Below are positions 1 to 5,897 of a stretch of 11,131 bases of DNA, one piece after another (the stretch's first letter is position 1; each line of letters starts with the position of its first letter). The notes under the pieces are model-generated. The model saw only the letters and a program-made list of their open reading frames with translations, had not been told where the DNA came from and made no database searches. This stretch comes from Phycisphaerales bacterium (GTDB lineage Bacteria > Planctomycetota > Phycisphaerae > Phycisphaerales > SM1A02), in contig VERO01000057.1 in the NCBI GenBank assembly GCA_018882625.1, positions 1 to 11,131 on the forward strand. Reading direction: 5' to 3'. Both the position numbers and the translations under genes were made by a program.

Positions 1-574
1 TGACCACGTCGCCGTACATCTGCACGAACCGCCGGTAGCAGTCCCAGGCGAAGCGCGGGTTGCCCGTGGCCGCGGCAAGCGCCTCGACCGTCACGTCGTT
101 GAGCCCGAGGTTGAGGATCGTGTCCATCATGCCCGGCATCGAGTCGCGCGCGCCTGAGCGCACGGAGACGAGCAGCGGATCGGTGCGGTCGCCGAAGCGC
201 TTGCCGACCTCCTTCTCGAGCATGCGCACGTAGGTGTCGAGCTCGGCCAGCACGGCCGCAGGCATCTTGCCGCCCGAGCTCGCGAAGGCGATGCACTGCT
301 CCGTGGTGATCGTGAACCCCGGCGGGACCGGCAGCCCGATCGACGTCATCTTCGCGAGGTTCGCGCCCTTGCCTCCGAGCAGCGACTTCATGTCGCCGGT
401 GCCGTCGCAGCGCGTGCGGCCGAAGTAGTAGATCGCCTTCGATCCCCGTGCGGCCTTGGCTCCGCCTGACGGCGACGCCTTCGTCCTCCCCGTGGACTTC
501 GCGCCCGCCGATGCGCGCGACGACTTCGGGGCGGTGCGTGAGGCTCGGGGGCTGGACTTCATGGCTGCAGGCAT
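1..574 (-). CDS. ppdK: Pyruvate, phosphate dikinase, N-terminal part (runs off the left edge)
   Basis: Interconverts pyruvate, ATP and phosphate with phosphoenolpyruvate, AMP and pyrophosphate in the cytoplasm. Only the first 191 codons are present; they cover the start of the ATP-grasp nucleotide-binding domain. Visible landmarks are YYFGR (49-53), GGKGANLAKM (67-76), LPVPPGF (81-87), the ATP-site stretch SVRSGARDSMPGMMDT (137-152) followed by ILNLGLN, and RRFVQMYGDVV (181-191), all typical of bacterial PPDK. The ATG at 574 is chosen because GAAGGGA lies 6 bases upstream; a second ATG at 562 would remove four residues. Family members usually begin a few residues before the YFFG-like motif. 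Here about 47 extra residues precede it, rich in Lys, Arg, Ser and Ala and without Asp or Glu. It is divergent from pabB across a 76-base gap. Family identity is near certain; the role of the tail is unknown. Confidence 0.95.
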   Translation of the reverse strand, partial: MPAAMKSSPRASRTAPKSSRASAGAKSTGRTKASPSGGAKAARGSKAIYYFGRTRCDGTGDMKSLLGGKGANLAKMTSIGLPVPPGFTITTEQCIAFASSGGKMPAAVLAELDTYVRMLEKEVGKRFGDRTDPLLVSVRSGARDSMPGMMDTILNLGLNDVTVEALAAATGNPRFAWDCYRRFVQMYGDVV

Positions 575-580
575 CGGGTG

Positions 581-587
581 TCCCTTC
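581..587 (-). promoter_or_regulatory. Ribosome binding site of ppdK
   Basis: Reading the minus strand, GAAGGGA ends 6 bases before the ATG at 574. It is one of the few clear Shine-Dalgarno matches in the window and supports the ATG at 574 over the ATG at 562. Confidence 0.6.
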
Positions 588-650
588 AGGTGTTCGGCTC
601 GTGCAGCGAGGCCGCGCAAACGCGCGTTCCTGCGCGGAACCGGGCGGCAC

Positions 651-2084
651 ATGGTATCCACGCCTCCTACCATCGACGGCGTGCCAGCGACTTCTGCGCA
701 AGCTGCGCGCGCCACATCGCCTGCGCCCGAGGACGCCCGTCGGCTGCCGTGGCGCCTGAGCCCTGCTCAGGCGCTCGCGGCCTGGCCAGCGGCGGCGCCC
801 TCGTGCGCGCTCGTCTCCGCAGGCGAGGGCCCTCTCGCGCGGTGGTCGGTGCTCGCCCGGCCCTCTCGCATCGTGACCTGCCCTGCGCGAGATGGTGGCG
901 CCGCGACTCGGGAGTCACTCGAGGCCGCGCTCGCGGATGCCCTCGGCCGCGCGTGGACTGGCGACGAGCGGTGCGCCAGCGACGGGCTGCCGTTCTGCTC
1001 GGGTGCCATCGGATTCGTCTCCTACGACGCCGGTGCGCTCTGGGAACCTTCGGCCCCCTCGCCCATGCACTCGCCCAGCCGTCCGGGGTGGCCGCTGGCC
1101 TGGTGGGCAATCGTGGATGGTGCGCTCGTGCACGACAGCCACACGGGCGCATGGTGGGAAACCGGTGCGCCCGGCACGGCGTCGATCATCGATCCTGAGC
1201 GGGCATGCTCGATCGACGTCGCGGGTCTCCAGCGCCAGCTCAAGGTTCGTGCGGCGCTCTCGGCAGCGCGCAGCGACTCCGACTACGCGCAGGATGTCGC
1301 CGCGACAGTCCGCGCGATCCGGGCAGGCGAGATCTTCCAGGCCAACATCGCGCGCGCCTTCACGGCAGCCGTGCATGCGCACCCGCGGCACTGGGCGGCG
1401 TGGGCGCTGGCGTCGCCGGGCGCCCGGCATGGCGCCTACCTGGAGTTGGGCGATGGCCGGTCGATCCTCTCGCTCAGCCCCGAGCTGTTCCTCGATGTGG
1501 ACGCGCGCACGCGGCACGTGCGGACACGCCCCATCAAGGGCACGCGGGCGCTGGGATCCGACCCTGGCGAGCTCGAGCGGAGCGCCAAGGACGCCGCAGA
1601 GCTGCACATGATCGTGGACCTGATGCGCAACGACCTTGGCCGTGTCGCGCGCATCGGCAGCGTGCAGGTGCGCGAGCCGCGCGAGCTTGAGGCGCACCCG
1701 ACAGTCCTTCACGCGGTGGCGGAGGTGTCCGCGCAGCTCCGGCCCGACGTCGGGCCGGTCGAGCTGCTGCGCGCCACCTTCCCGCCGGGCAGCGTCACAG
1801 GCGCGCCGAAGGTGCAGGCGATGAAGGTGATCGCGCGCACCGAGCGCTTCGCCCGCGGCCCCTACTGCGGGGCGATCGGATTCCACGACCCGCGCCGGCG
1901 CACGATGCTGTCGGTGGCCATCCGCACCGCGATGCACGAGCCCGACGGCACGCTGACGTATGCGGCCGGATGCGGGATCGTCGCGGACTCCGATCCGGCG
2001 GCCGAGACGCGCGAATCCACGCTGAAGACGCGTGCGCTTGCGCAGCTGCTCGAGGGTGCCAGCACGCCCGCGAGCCAGCGATGA
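651..2084 (+). CDS. pabB: Aminodeoxychorismate synthase component I (para-aminobenzoate synthase)
   Basis: Chorismate-utilising enzyme that, with a PabA glutaminase, makes 4-amino-4-deoxychorismate for folate. Counting from the ATG at 651 (477 residues), it shows GAIGFVSYD in the N-terminal half, SPELF (276-280), PIKGT (294-298), MIVDLMRND (320-328), FPPGSVTGAPK (377-387) and AGCGIVADSD (439-448). The lysine of PIKGT (Lys296) matches the active-site nucleophile of PabB; anthranilate synthase (TrpE) normally has alanine there, so PabB is preferred over TrpE. Length is close to the usual 450-480. The start is uncertain: the ATG at 651 lacks a good ribosome site, and the GTG at 681, preceded by a TACCAT hexamer, is equally possible and removes ten poorly conserved residues. 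The open frame reaches back to 456, but that part overlaps ppdK. No pabA or pabC is adjacent, so partners must be encoded elsewhere. Confidence 0.92.
   Translation: MVSTPPTIDGVPATSAQAARATSPAPEDARRLPWRLSPAQALAAWPAAAPSCALVSAGEGPLARWSVLARPSRIVTCPARDGGAATRESLEAALADALGRAWTGDERCASDGLPFCSGAIGFVSYDAGALWEPSAPSPMHSPSRPGWPLAWWAIVDGALVHDSHTGAWWETGAPGTASIIDPERACSIDVAGLQRQLKVRAALSAARSDSDYAQDVAATVRAIRAGEIFQANIARAFTAAVHAHPRHWAAWALASPGARHGAYLELGDGRSILSLSPELFLDVDARTRHVRTRPIKGTRALGSDPGELERSAKDAAELHMIVDLMRNDLGRVARIGSVQVREPRELEAHPTVLHAVAEVSAQLRPDVGPVELLRATFPPGSVTGAPKVQAMKVIARTERFARGPYCGAIGFHDPRRRTMLSVAIRTAMHEPDGTLTYAAGCGIVADSDPAAETRESTLKTRALAQLLEGASTPASQR
668..673 (+). promoter_or_regulatory. Possible -10 hexamer TACCAT before a GTG start of pabB
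   Basis: TACCAT matches the TANNNT pattern and lies 7 bases upstream of an in-frame GTG at 681. This spacing would place the transcription start on or next to the start codon, giving a leaderless message. If so, the upstream ATG at 651 is not used. No convincing -35 element was found, so the call rests on the hexamer, its spacing and similar placements before nif3 and gatC. Confidence 0.25.
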
Positions 2085-2109
2085 CACGCAGCCTGCCCGC
2101 GCGGCGTGT
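2084..2109. terminator. Weak stem-loop between convergent pabB and phoH
   Basis: The 27-base gap between the two stop codons contains ACACGC (2084-2089) and GCGTGT (2104-2109), a 6-bp inverted repeat with a 14-base GC-rich loop. There is no T-tract on either strand, so it would be a poor intrinsic terminator. Position between convergent genes is the main support. Confidence 0.2.
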
Positions 2110-2111
2110 GG

Positions 2112-3560
2112 CTAGAGGATCTCGGCCGCGAGGCTCGCGAGCTCGCTGCGCTCGGTCTTCGCCAGCGTGACGTGGCCCGCGATGCGCTGGCCCTTCATGC
2201 GCTCGATGACGTGGGACAGGCCGTTGCTCGCCGCATCGAGGTACGGGTTGTCGATCTGCCCGATGTCGCCGCACATCACGATCTTGGTGCCGTCGCCGAC
2301 GCGCGAGACGATCGTCTTCACCTCGTGCGGCGAGAGGTTCTGCGCCTCGTCCACGATCATGAACTGGTGCGGGATGCTGCGGCCGCGGATGTAGGTGATG
2401 GGCTCGAGCACGAGCTTGCGCGTGGCCACAAGCTGGTCGATGCGCTGCTCCGTGGAGCGCGAGTCCGGCTCGCCGGCACCGTGGCCACCGCGCGTGCTCA
2501 GCAGGTAGGCGACGTTGTCGAAGATCGGCTGCATCCACATCGCGAGCTTCTCGTCCTTGTCGCCTGGCAGGTACCCGATGTCACGGCCGAGCGGCATGAT
2601 GGGCCGTGCCACGAGCAGCTTGTCGAAGCGCTCCTCCTTGAAGACCTTGTGCATGCCCGCGGCGAGCGCCATGAGCGTCTTGCCGGTGCCCGCAGGCCCG
2701 ATCAGGGTCACGATCTTGATCTCGTCATCGAGCAGCAGGTCGAGCGCCATCGTCTGCTGCACGTTGCGTGCGAGCACGCCGTAGACGGGCTTGCGCGGCC
2801 CGGTCACGGGAATGACATGGCCCGTGTCGGCCAGCCTGCGCGCCAGCCCGGAGTGGGCGGGATCCGACTCGTCCTGCAGCACCGCGTACTGGTTGGCGAC
2901 GAGTTCCGTGCGCGGGATGCTGCGTCCGTCGGGGCCGCTCGAGGGGTATGGCTCGAGGCGCTCCACCGGGAGCTGCCGCTCCGAGTAGAGGTCGTCGATC
3001 ACGTCCGTGGGAACCTTGACGGTGACGAATCCGGTATGGAGCCAGTCGGCGTCCACACGGTCGGCCTCGAAGTCCTCCGCAGGCACGCCGAGCGCATCGC
3101 ACTTGACGCGCGCATTGATGTCCTTGGAGACGAAGATCGTGCGCACGCCGCTGGCGTGCAGCGCCGCCGCCACCGCAATGATGCGGTTGTCGACGATGCC
3201 GGGATCGAGGCCCTGCGGCATGGCCACCTCCGAGCGCGCGATGCGCACGGAGCCGCCCTGCGGGTTCCACGTGACGCCCTCAAGCAGGTGACCGCTCTCG
3301 CGCAACCGGTCCAGCGAGCGGATGACGGCGCGCGCGTTGCGCCCCGTCTCGTCGTTGGCCTTCTTGAAGGTGTCGAGCTCCTCGATCACGCTGATCGGGA
3401 TCACGACCTCATGCTCCTCGAACTTGAAGATCGAGTGGGGGTTGTGCAGCAGCACGTTGGTGTCAAGCACAAAGCGCTTGCGCACCTGCTGGTGCCTGTC
3501 CCCCGACTGGGTCGGATCCGTCTCCTCGTGGTACCCGCTGCCGTGCTGTGGTCGCGTCAT
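2112..3560 (-). CDS. PIN domain-PhoH family ATPase
   Basis: Cytoplasmic fusion of a PIN-type nuclease domain with a PhoH P-loop ATPase; relatives such as mycobacterial PhoH2 are reported RNA helicase/ribonucleases. From the ATG at 3560 it has 482 residues, usual for the two-domain form. The PIN domain shows VLDTNVLLHNP (Asp33 as first acidic residue), VIEELD (Glu60/Glu61) and SKDINAR. The PhoH domain shows Walker A GPAGTGKT (288-295), Walker B MIVDEAQ (401-407) and then CGDIGQIDNPY. All key residues appear intact. The open frame extends 34 codons further upstream to 3662, but that stretch is non-conserved in character and lies in the divergent intergenic region; another ATG at 3575 is possible. 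GGGG a few bases before 3560 could serve as a ribosome site. No small upstream antitoxin-like gene, as paired with mycobacterial phoH2, was seen. Confidence 0.93.
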   Translation of the reverse strand: MTRPQHGSGYHEETDPTQSGDRHQQVRKRFVLDTNVLLHNPHSIFKFEEHEVVIPISVIEELDTFKKANDETGRNARAVIRSLDRLRESGHLLEGVTWNPQGGSVRIARSEVAMPQGLDPGIVDNRIIAVAAALHASGVRTIFVSKDINARVKCDALGVPAEDFEADRVDADWLHTGFVTVKVPTDVIDDLYSERQLPVERLEPYPSSGPDGRSIPRTELVANQYAVLQDESDPAHSGLARRLADTGHVIPVTGPRKPVYGVLARNVQQTMALDLLLDDEIKIVTLIGPAGTGKTLMALAAGMHKVFKEERFDKLLVARPIMPLGRDIGYLPGDKDEKLAMWMQPIFDNVAYLLSTRGGHGAGEPDSRSTEQRIDQLVATRKLVLEPITYIRGRSIPHQFMIVDEAQNLSPHEVKTIVSRVGDGTKIVMCGDIGQIDNPYLDAASNGLSHVIERMKGQRIAGHVTLAKTERSELASLAAEIL

Positions 3561-3570
3561 GCGTACCCCA

Positions 3571-3576
3571 AGCATA
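3571..3576 (-). promoter_or_regulatory. Possible -10 hexamer TATGCT for phoH
   Basis: On the minus strand TATGCT lies 10 bases before the ATG at 3560, in a slightly AT-richer patch of the divergent region. A poor -35 match, TTCGGC (3600-3595), lies 18 bases further upstream. If the hexamer is used, the transcript has almost no leader and the alternative ATG at 3575 falls inside the promoter. Confidence 0.25.
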
Positions 3577-3581
3577 AGTTT

Positions 3582-3626
3582 CGGATCCGGGCTTGCCGAA
3601 CGGGGCTTGAGCGGATTTTTGCGGAT
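3582..3626 (+). repeat. Three phased CGGAT boxes in the phoH-nif3 divergent region
   Basis: CGGAT occurs at 3582-3586, 3612-3616 and 3622-3626, so starts are 30 and 10 bases apart, near whole helical turns. The first copy is half of the palindrome CGGATCCG (3582-3589); the last two form the direct repeat GCGGAT-TTTT-GCGGAT (3611-3626). They lie upstream of the presumed phoH promoter and may be regulator half-sites, but short boxes in GC-rich DNA can arise by chance. Confidence 0.25.
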
Positions 3627-3628
3627 CG

Positions 3629-3663
3629 CGTGGCACCCCGGCAGACGGCCGGTGCACGCCACG
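3629..3663. repeat. Interrupted inverted repeat in the phoH-nif3 divergent region
   Basis: CGTGGC (3629-3634) is inverted as GCCACG (3658-3663). Inside it ACC (3635-3637) is matched by GGT (3651-3653), with GCAC left as a bulge. It sits near the middle of the 164-base divergent region and could be an operator or RNA hairpin; nothing further identifies it. Confidence 0.25.
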
Positions 3664-3693
3664 TCGCGTCCCGGTCAACGTCGAGCCAGAGGC

Positions 3694-3708
3694 ATCGCGC
3701 AGCGCGAT
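3694..3708. promoter_or_regulatory. Perfect 15-bp palindrome overlapping the presumed nif3 promoter
   Basis: ATCGCGC (3694-3700), one central A, then GCGCGAT (3702-3708) form a perfect 7+7 inverted repeat. It ends 3 bases before the TACCCT hexamer and so would occupy the spacer between -35 and -10 of nif3. That is a classic place for a repressor operator. The regulator is unknown. Confidence 0.35.
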
Positions 3709-3711
3709 CCG

Positions 3712-3717
3712 TACCCT
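3712..3717 (+). promoter_or_regulatory. Possible -10 hexamer TACCCT for nif3
   Basis: TACCCT fits TANNNT and ends 7 bases before the ATG at 3725. There is no Shine-Dalgarno sequence in those bases, so a leaderless message is plausible. No clear -35 was found. Confidence 0.3.
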
Positions 3718-3724
3718 GCCCCGC

Positions 3725-4855
3725 ATGGCCTCATCCGCACCGACCCGGGTCAGCGATCTCGCCAATGCACTCTCGTCGATCGCGCCCCCCCGCCTCGCCG
3801 AGGCGTGGGACAACGTGGGCCTGCTTCTTGGCGACCCCGACGCGCCCTGCGCGCGCGCGCTGCTGACCATCGACCTGACCGAGGCCGTCCTTGACGAGGC
3901 TGTGCGACGCGGCGCGGATGCGGTGGTGGCGTACCACCCGCCGCTCTTCCATCCGCTCAAGTCGATCGTGCGCAGCGAACCCTCGCAGCGGGTGCTCCTC
4001 GACGCGGCGGCTGCAGGCATCGCGCTGCTGTCACCCCACACCGCGCTCGACGCCGCGCGCGGAGGCGTGAACGACTGGCTCGCGTCGTGCATCGGGCTGG
4101 GACCGGTGCGTCCGCTCAGGCCGGCGCCTCCAGTCGACGGCGGCCTGCGCGTGGTCGCGGTGCACCTGCCTGCCAGTGCGCTTGATGCGGTGCGCCGAGC
4201 GATGGTCGCCGCCGGCGCGGGGACCATCGGCAACTACACGCACTGCAGTGCCGTCCACGGAATCGAGGGCACGTTCCTCGGAGGCGCGGACTCGACGCCG
4301 GCGGTCGGCAGGCGCGGCGTGCTCGAGACAGTGCGCGAGGTGCGCCTGGAGATGCGCTGCGCTGCATCGGAGGTTGCCGCCGTCACAGCGGCCGTGCGCA
4401 GTGCGCACCCCTACGAGGAGCCGCCGATCGAGGTGCATGCGCTGCTTCCCGAGCCCCGCTCCGGCGAGGGCCAGGGACGGGTGATCGAGCTGCGCGCGGC
4501 GACGACCGCGCAGGTCATCGCGGGCCGGCTCAAGCGCGCGCTGGGCGTGCGCGGAGTCCTCGTCGCCAGCGGCACCCGCAGGCGCGTGCACACGCGCGTG
4601 GCGCTCTGCGCGGGAGCGGGCATGTCCCTGATCCCTGATGCCGAACGCGCTGGCGCCACGCTCTTCGTCACGGGCGAGGCGCGCCACCATGACCAGCTTG
4701 ATGCGGTGGCGCGAGGCATCGAGCTCGTGCTTGCCGGGCACACGGCCACCGAGCGCGGATACCTGCCCACGCTGGTGACGCGCCTCAGGGATGCGTGCCC
4801 CGGCGTGGTCGCGCAGATCTCGCGCGCGGACCGCGCGCCTGCAGAGCTCGCATAG
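3725..4855 (+). CDS. Nif3-like dinuclear metal centre protein with inserted PII-like domain
   Basis: NIF3/YbgI/YqfO family protein, cytoplasmic and usually a hexameric toroid with a two-metal site. Some databases label the family GTP cyclohydrolase 1 type 2, but the physiological reaction is not settled. At 376 residues it matches the long form, where a PII-like domain (about 135-250, ending in SAHPYEEPPIEVHALLP) interrupts the Nif3 core. Expected metal ligands are visible: His71 in YHPPLFHP (70-77), Asp109 in HTALD (105-109), and His339 and Glu343 in GHTATE (338-343), with the normal HxxxE spacing. The N-terminal WDNVGLLLGD is also typical. The ATG at 3725 is the only sensible start, without a recognisable ribosome site. 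It is divergent from phoH and convergent with the ROK gene, so it is probably transcribed alone. Function in this organism cannot be read from context. Confidence 0.93.
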   Translation: MASSAPTRVSDLANALSSIAPPRLAEAWDNVGLLLGDPDAPCARALLTIDLTEAVLDEAVRRGADAVVAYHPPLFHPLKSIVRSEPSQRVLLDAAAAGIALLSPHTALDAARGGVNDWLASCIGLGPVRPLRPAPPVDGGLRVVAVHLPASALDAVRRAMVAAGAGTIGNYTHCSAVHGIEGTFLGGADSTPAVGRRGVLETVREVRLEMRCAASEVAAVTAAVRSAHPYEEPPIEVHALLPEPRSGEGQGRVIELRAATTAQVIAGRLKRALGVRGVLVASGTRRRVHTRVALCAGAGMSLIPDAERAGATLFVTGEARHHDQLDAVARGIELVLAGHTATERGYLPTLVTRLRDACPGVVAQISRADRAPAELA

Positions 4856-4869
4856 ATGGACCGCCGCGC

Positions 4870-4914
4870 CTGGCGCTGACTGCGCTCGCGCCGCCGCGGC
4901 GCCGCTGCCGCCAG
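4870..4914. terminator. Nested stem-loops between convergent nif3 and the ROK operon
   Basis: The 64-base gap contains an outer inverted repeat CTGGCG (4870-4875) / CGCCAG (4909-4914) and inside it a tight hairpin GCGCCG (4888-4893), loop CCG, CGGCGC (4897-4902). Symmetry and position between convergent stops suggest a bidirectional transcription terminator. There is no T-tract, so termination may need a factor. Confidence 0.35.
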
Positions 4915-4919
4915 CCCGC

Positions 4920-5897
4920 TCACTCCATCACGTTGCGCGCGAGCATCGCGGCGCCGAGCACGCCCGCGCTGTCGCCAAGCTCGCTCGCCACGATGGCGCA
5001 CTTGCGCAGCGTCGACGGAAACACATGCCACTCGAAGCTCTCGCGCACGCGCTCCACATAGCGGGCGCCGAGCGCTTCGGTCACGCCGCCGCCGAGCACG
5101 ACGCAGCGCAGGCTGAGCAGCGTGACCGCGTTGGCGATCGCAAGCCCCACCAGGTCAGCGGCATCGTCCACCACCTGCTGCACGAGCTCGTCGCCGTCGA
5201 CATACGCCTGCGCGATCGCGCCAGACCCGACCGGCCCCTCCTCGCGCGAGCGCTCGAGGGCCTTGCGGATGCGCGACTGGGGATGGAACCCGATGAGCGT
5301 CTCCATGGCACGCACCATCGCGGTGCGGCTGCAGTGCTCCTCGAAGGTGCGCCGACCCACGCTGCTGCGCGGGAACAGGATCATCTGGCCGATCTCGCCT
5401 GCCGTGAATCCGGGGCCTCTCCAGATCTCGCCACGCAGCACGAGGCCCGCGCCGATGCCAGTCCCGATCCACACCGCGAGCGCATCCTCGTGGCCTCGCC
5501 CGGCTCCAAGGACATGCTCGCCCCAGGCCGCGACATTGACGTCATTGTCCACCACGACCGGCACTCCGAAGCGCTTGCGCAGGATCTCGCGCAGCGGCAC
5601 GTTGCGCCAGCCCAGGTTGCCGGCGTTGATCACCACGCCCTGGTCCCAGTCGATGGCGCTCGGCGCGCCGATGCCGACCGCGCCGACGTCCTCGGCCTTC
5701 ACGCCGGCATCGCGGCACGCGTCGCCAACGCTCTCCACGATCCTGTCGATCACCGCATCGCGGCCCTGGTGCGCCTTCGTCTTGCGGCGGTCCTGCCCGA
5801 GCAGGCGCCCCTTCGCGTCCACGACGCCCACCGTGAAGTTGGTGCCGCCGAGGTCGATGCCGACGACGGGTGCGCCTGATCTCTTGCGGTCGCTCAT
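4920..5897 (-). CDS. ROK-family sugar kinase-like protein lacking the zinc motif
   Basis: ROK proteins are ASKHA-fold sugar kinases or repressors. This 325-residue protein has no DNA-binding N-terminal domain, so a cytoplasmic kinase (glucokinase-like) is the default. Visible are the phosphate loop GIDLGGTN (13-20), VDNDVNVAAWGE (116-127) with presumed catalytic Asp119, IGTGIGAGLV (144-153), and TAGEIGQ (165-171). The usual GEIGH has Gln171 instead of His, and the CxCGxxGCxE zinc signature that should follow is absent; the aligned stretch SSVGRRTFEEHCSRTA keeps one Cys (189). Both halves of the zinc site are therefore gone, while phosphate-binding and catalytic residues remain. The ATG at 5897 overlaps the permease stop (ATGA, 5894-5897) and has no clear ribosome site, pointing to translational coupling. 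Sugar substrate is unknown; loss of activity or a different ligand is possible. Confidence 0.88.
   Translation of the reverse strand: MSDRKRSGAPVVGIDLGGTNFTVGVVDAKGRLLGQDRRKTKAHQGRDAVIDRIVESVGDACRDAGVKAEDVGAVGIGAPSAIDWDQGVVINAGNLGWRNVPLREILRKRFGVPVVVDNDVNVAAWGEHVLGAGRGHEDALAVWIGTGIGAGLVLRGEIWRGPGFTAGEIGQMILFPRSSVGRRTFEEHCSRTAMVRAMETLIGFHPQSRIRKALERSREEGPVGSGAIAQAYVDGDELVQQVVDDAADLVGLAIANAVTLLSLRCVVLGGGVTEALGARYVERVRESFEWHVFPSTLRKCAIVASELGDSAGVLGAAMLARNVME

Noticed and set aside
456..650. Upstream part of the pabB open frame
   Set aside because: It overlaps the conserved 5' coding part of ppdK on the other strand and shows no similarity to a PabB N-terminus.
651..2084. Anthranilate synthase component I (TrpE) as the identity of this gene
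   Set aside because: The active-site motif is PIKGT with lysine, typical of PabB; TrpE has alanine at that place.
915..2087. 390-codon minus-strand frame over pabB
   Set aside because: Opposite a well-motifed pabB and low in recognisable features; a shadow.
2081..2170. ATGA overlap at the pabB stop as the start of a coupled next gene (such as pabC)
   Set aside because: The frame runs into the 3' end of phoH and yields a short Arg/Ser-rich product without aminotransferase features.
3561..3662. 34-codon N-terminal extension of phoH
   Set aside because: It crosses the presumed promoter and phased repeats, shows no domain, and the PIN domain begins comfortably after the ATG at 3560. I also saw no separate antitoxin-like gene in it.
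2106..3866. 586-codon open frame on the plus strand opposite phoH
   Set aside because: It is the antisense of a gene with complete PIN and PhoH motifs; Arg/His/Ala-rich composition and lack of any motif mark it as a GC-driven shadow.
4791..5879. 362-codon plus-strand frame over the ROK gene
   Set aside because: Antisense shadow of the ROK gene; no motifs and very high His/Arg/Ala.
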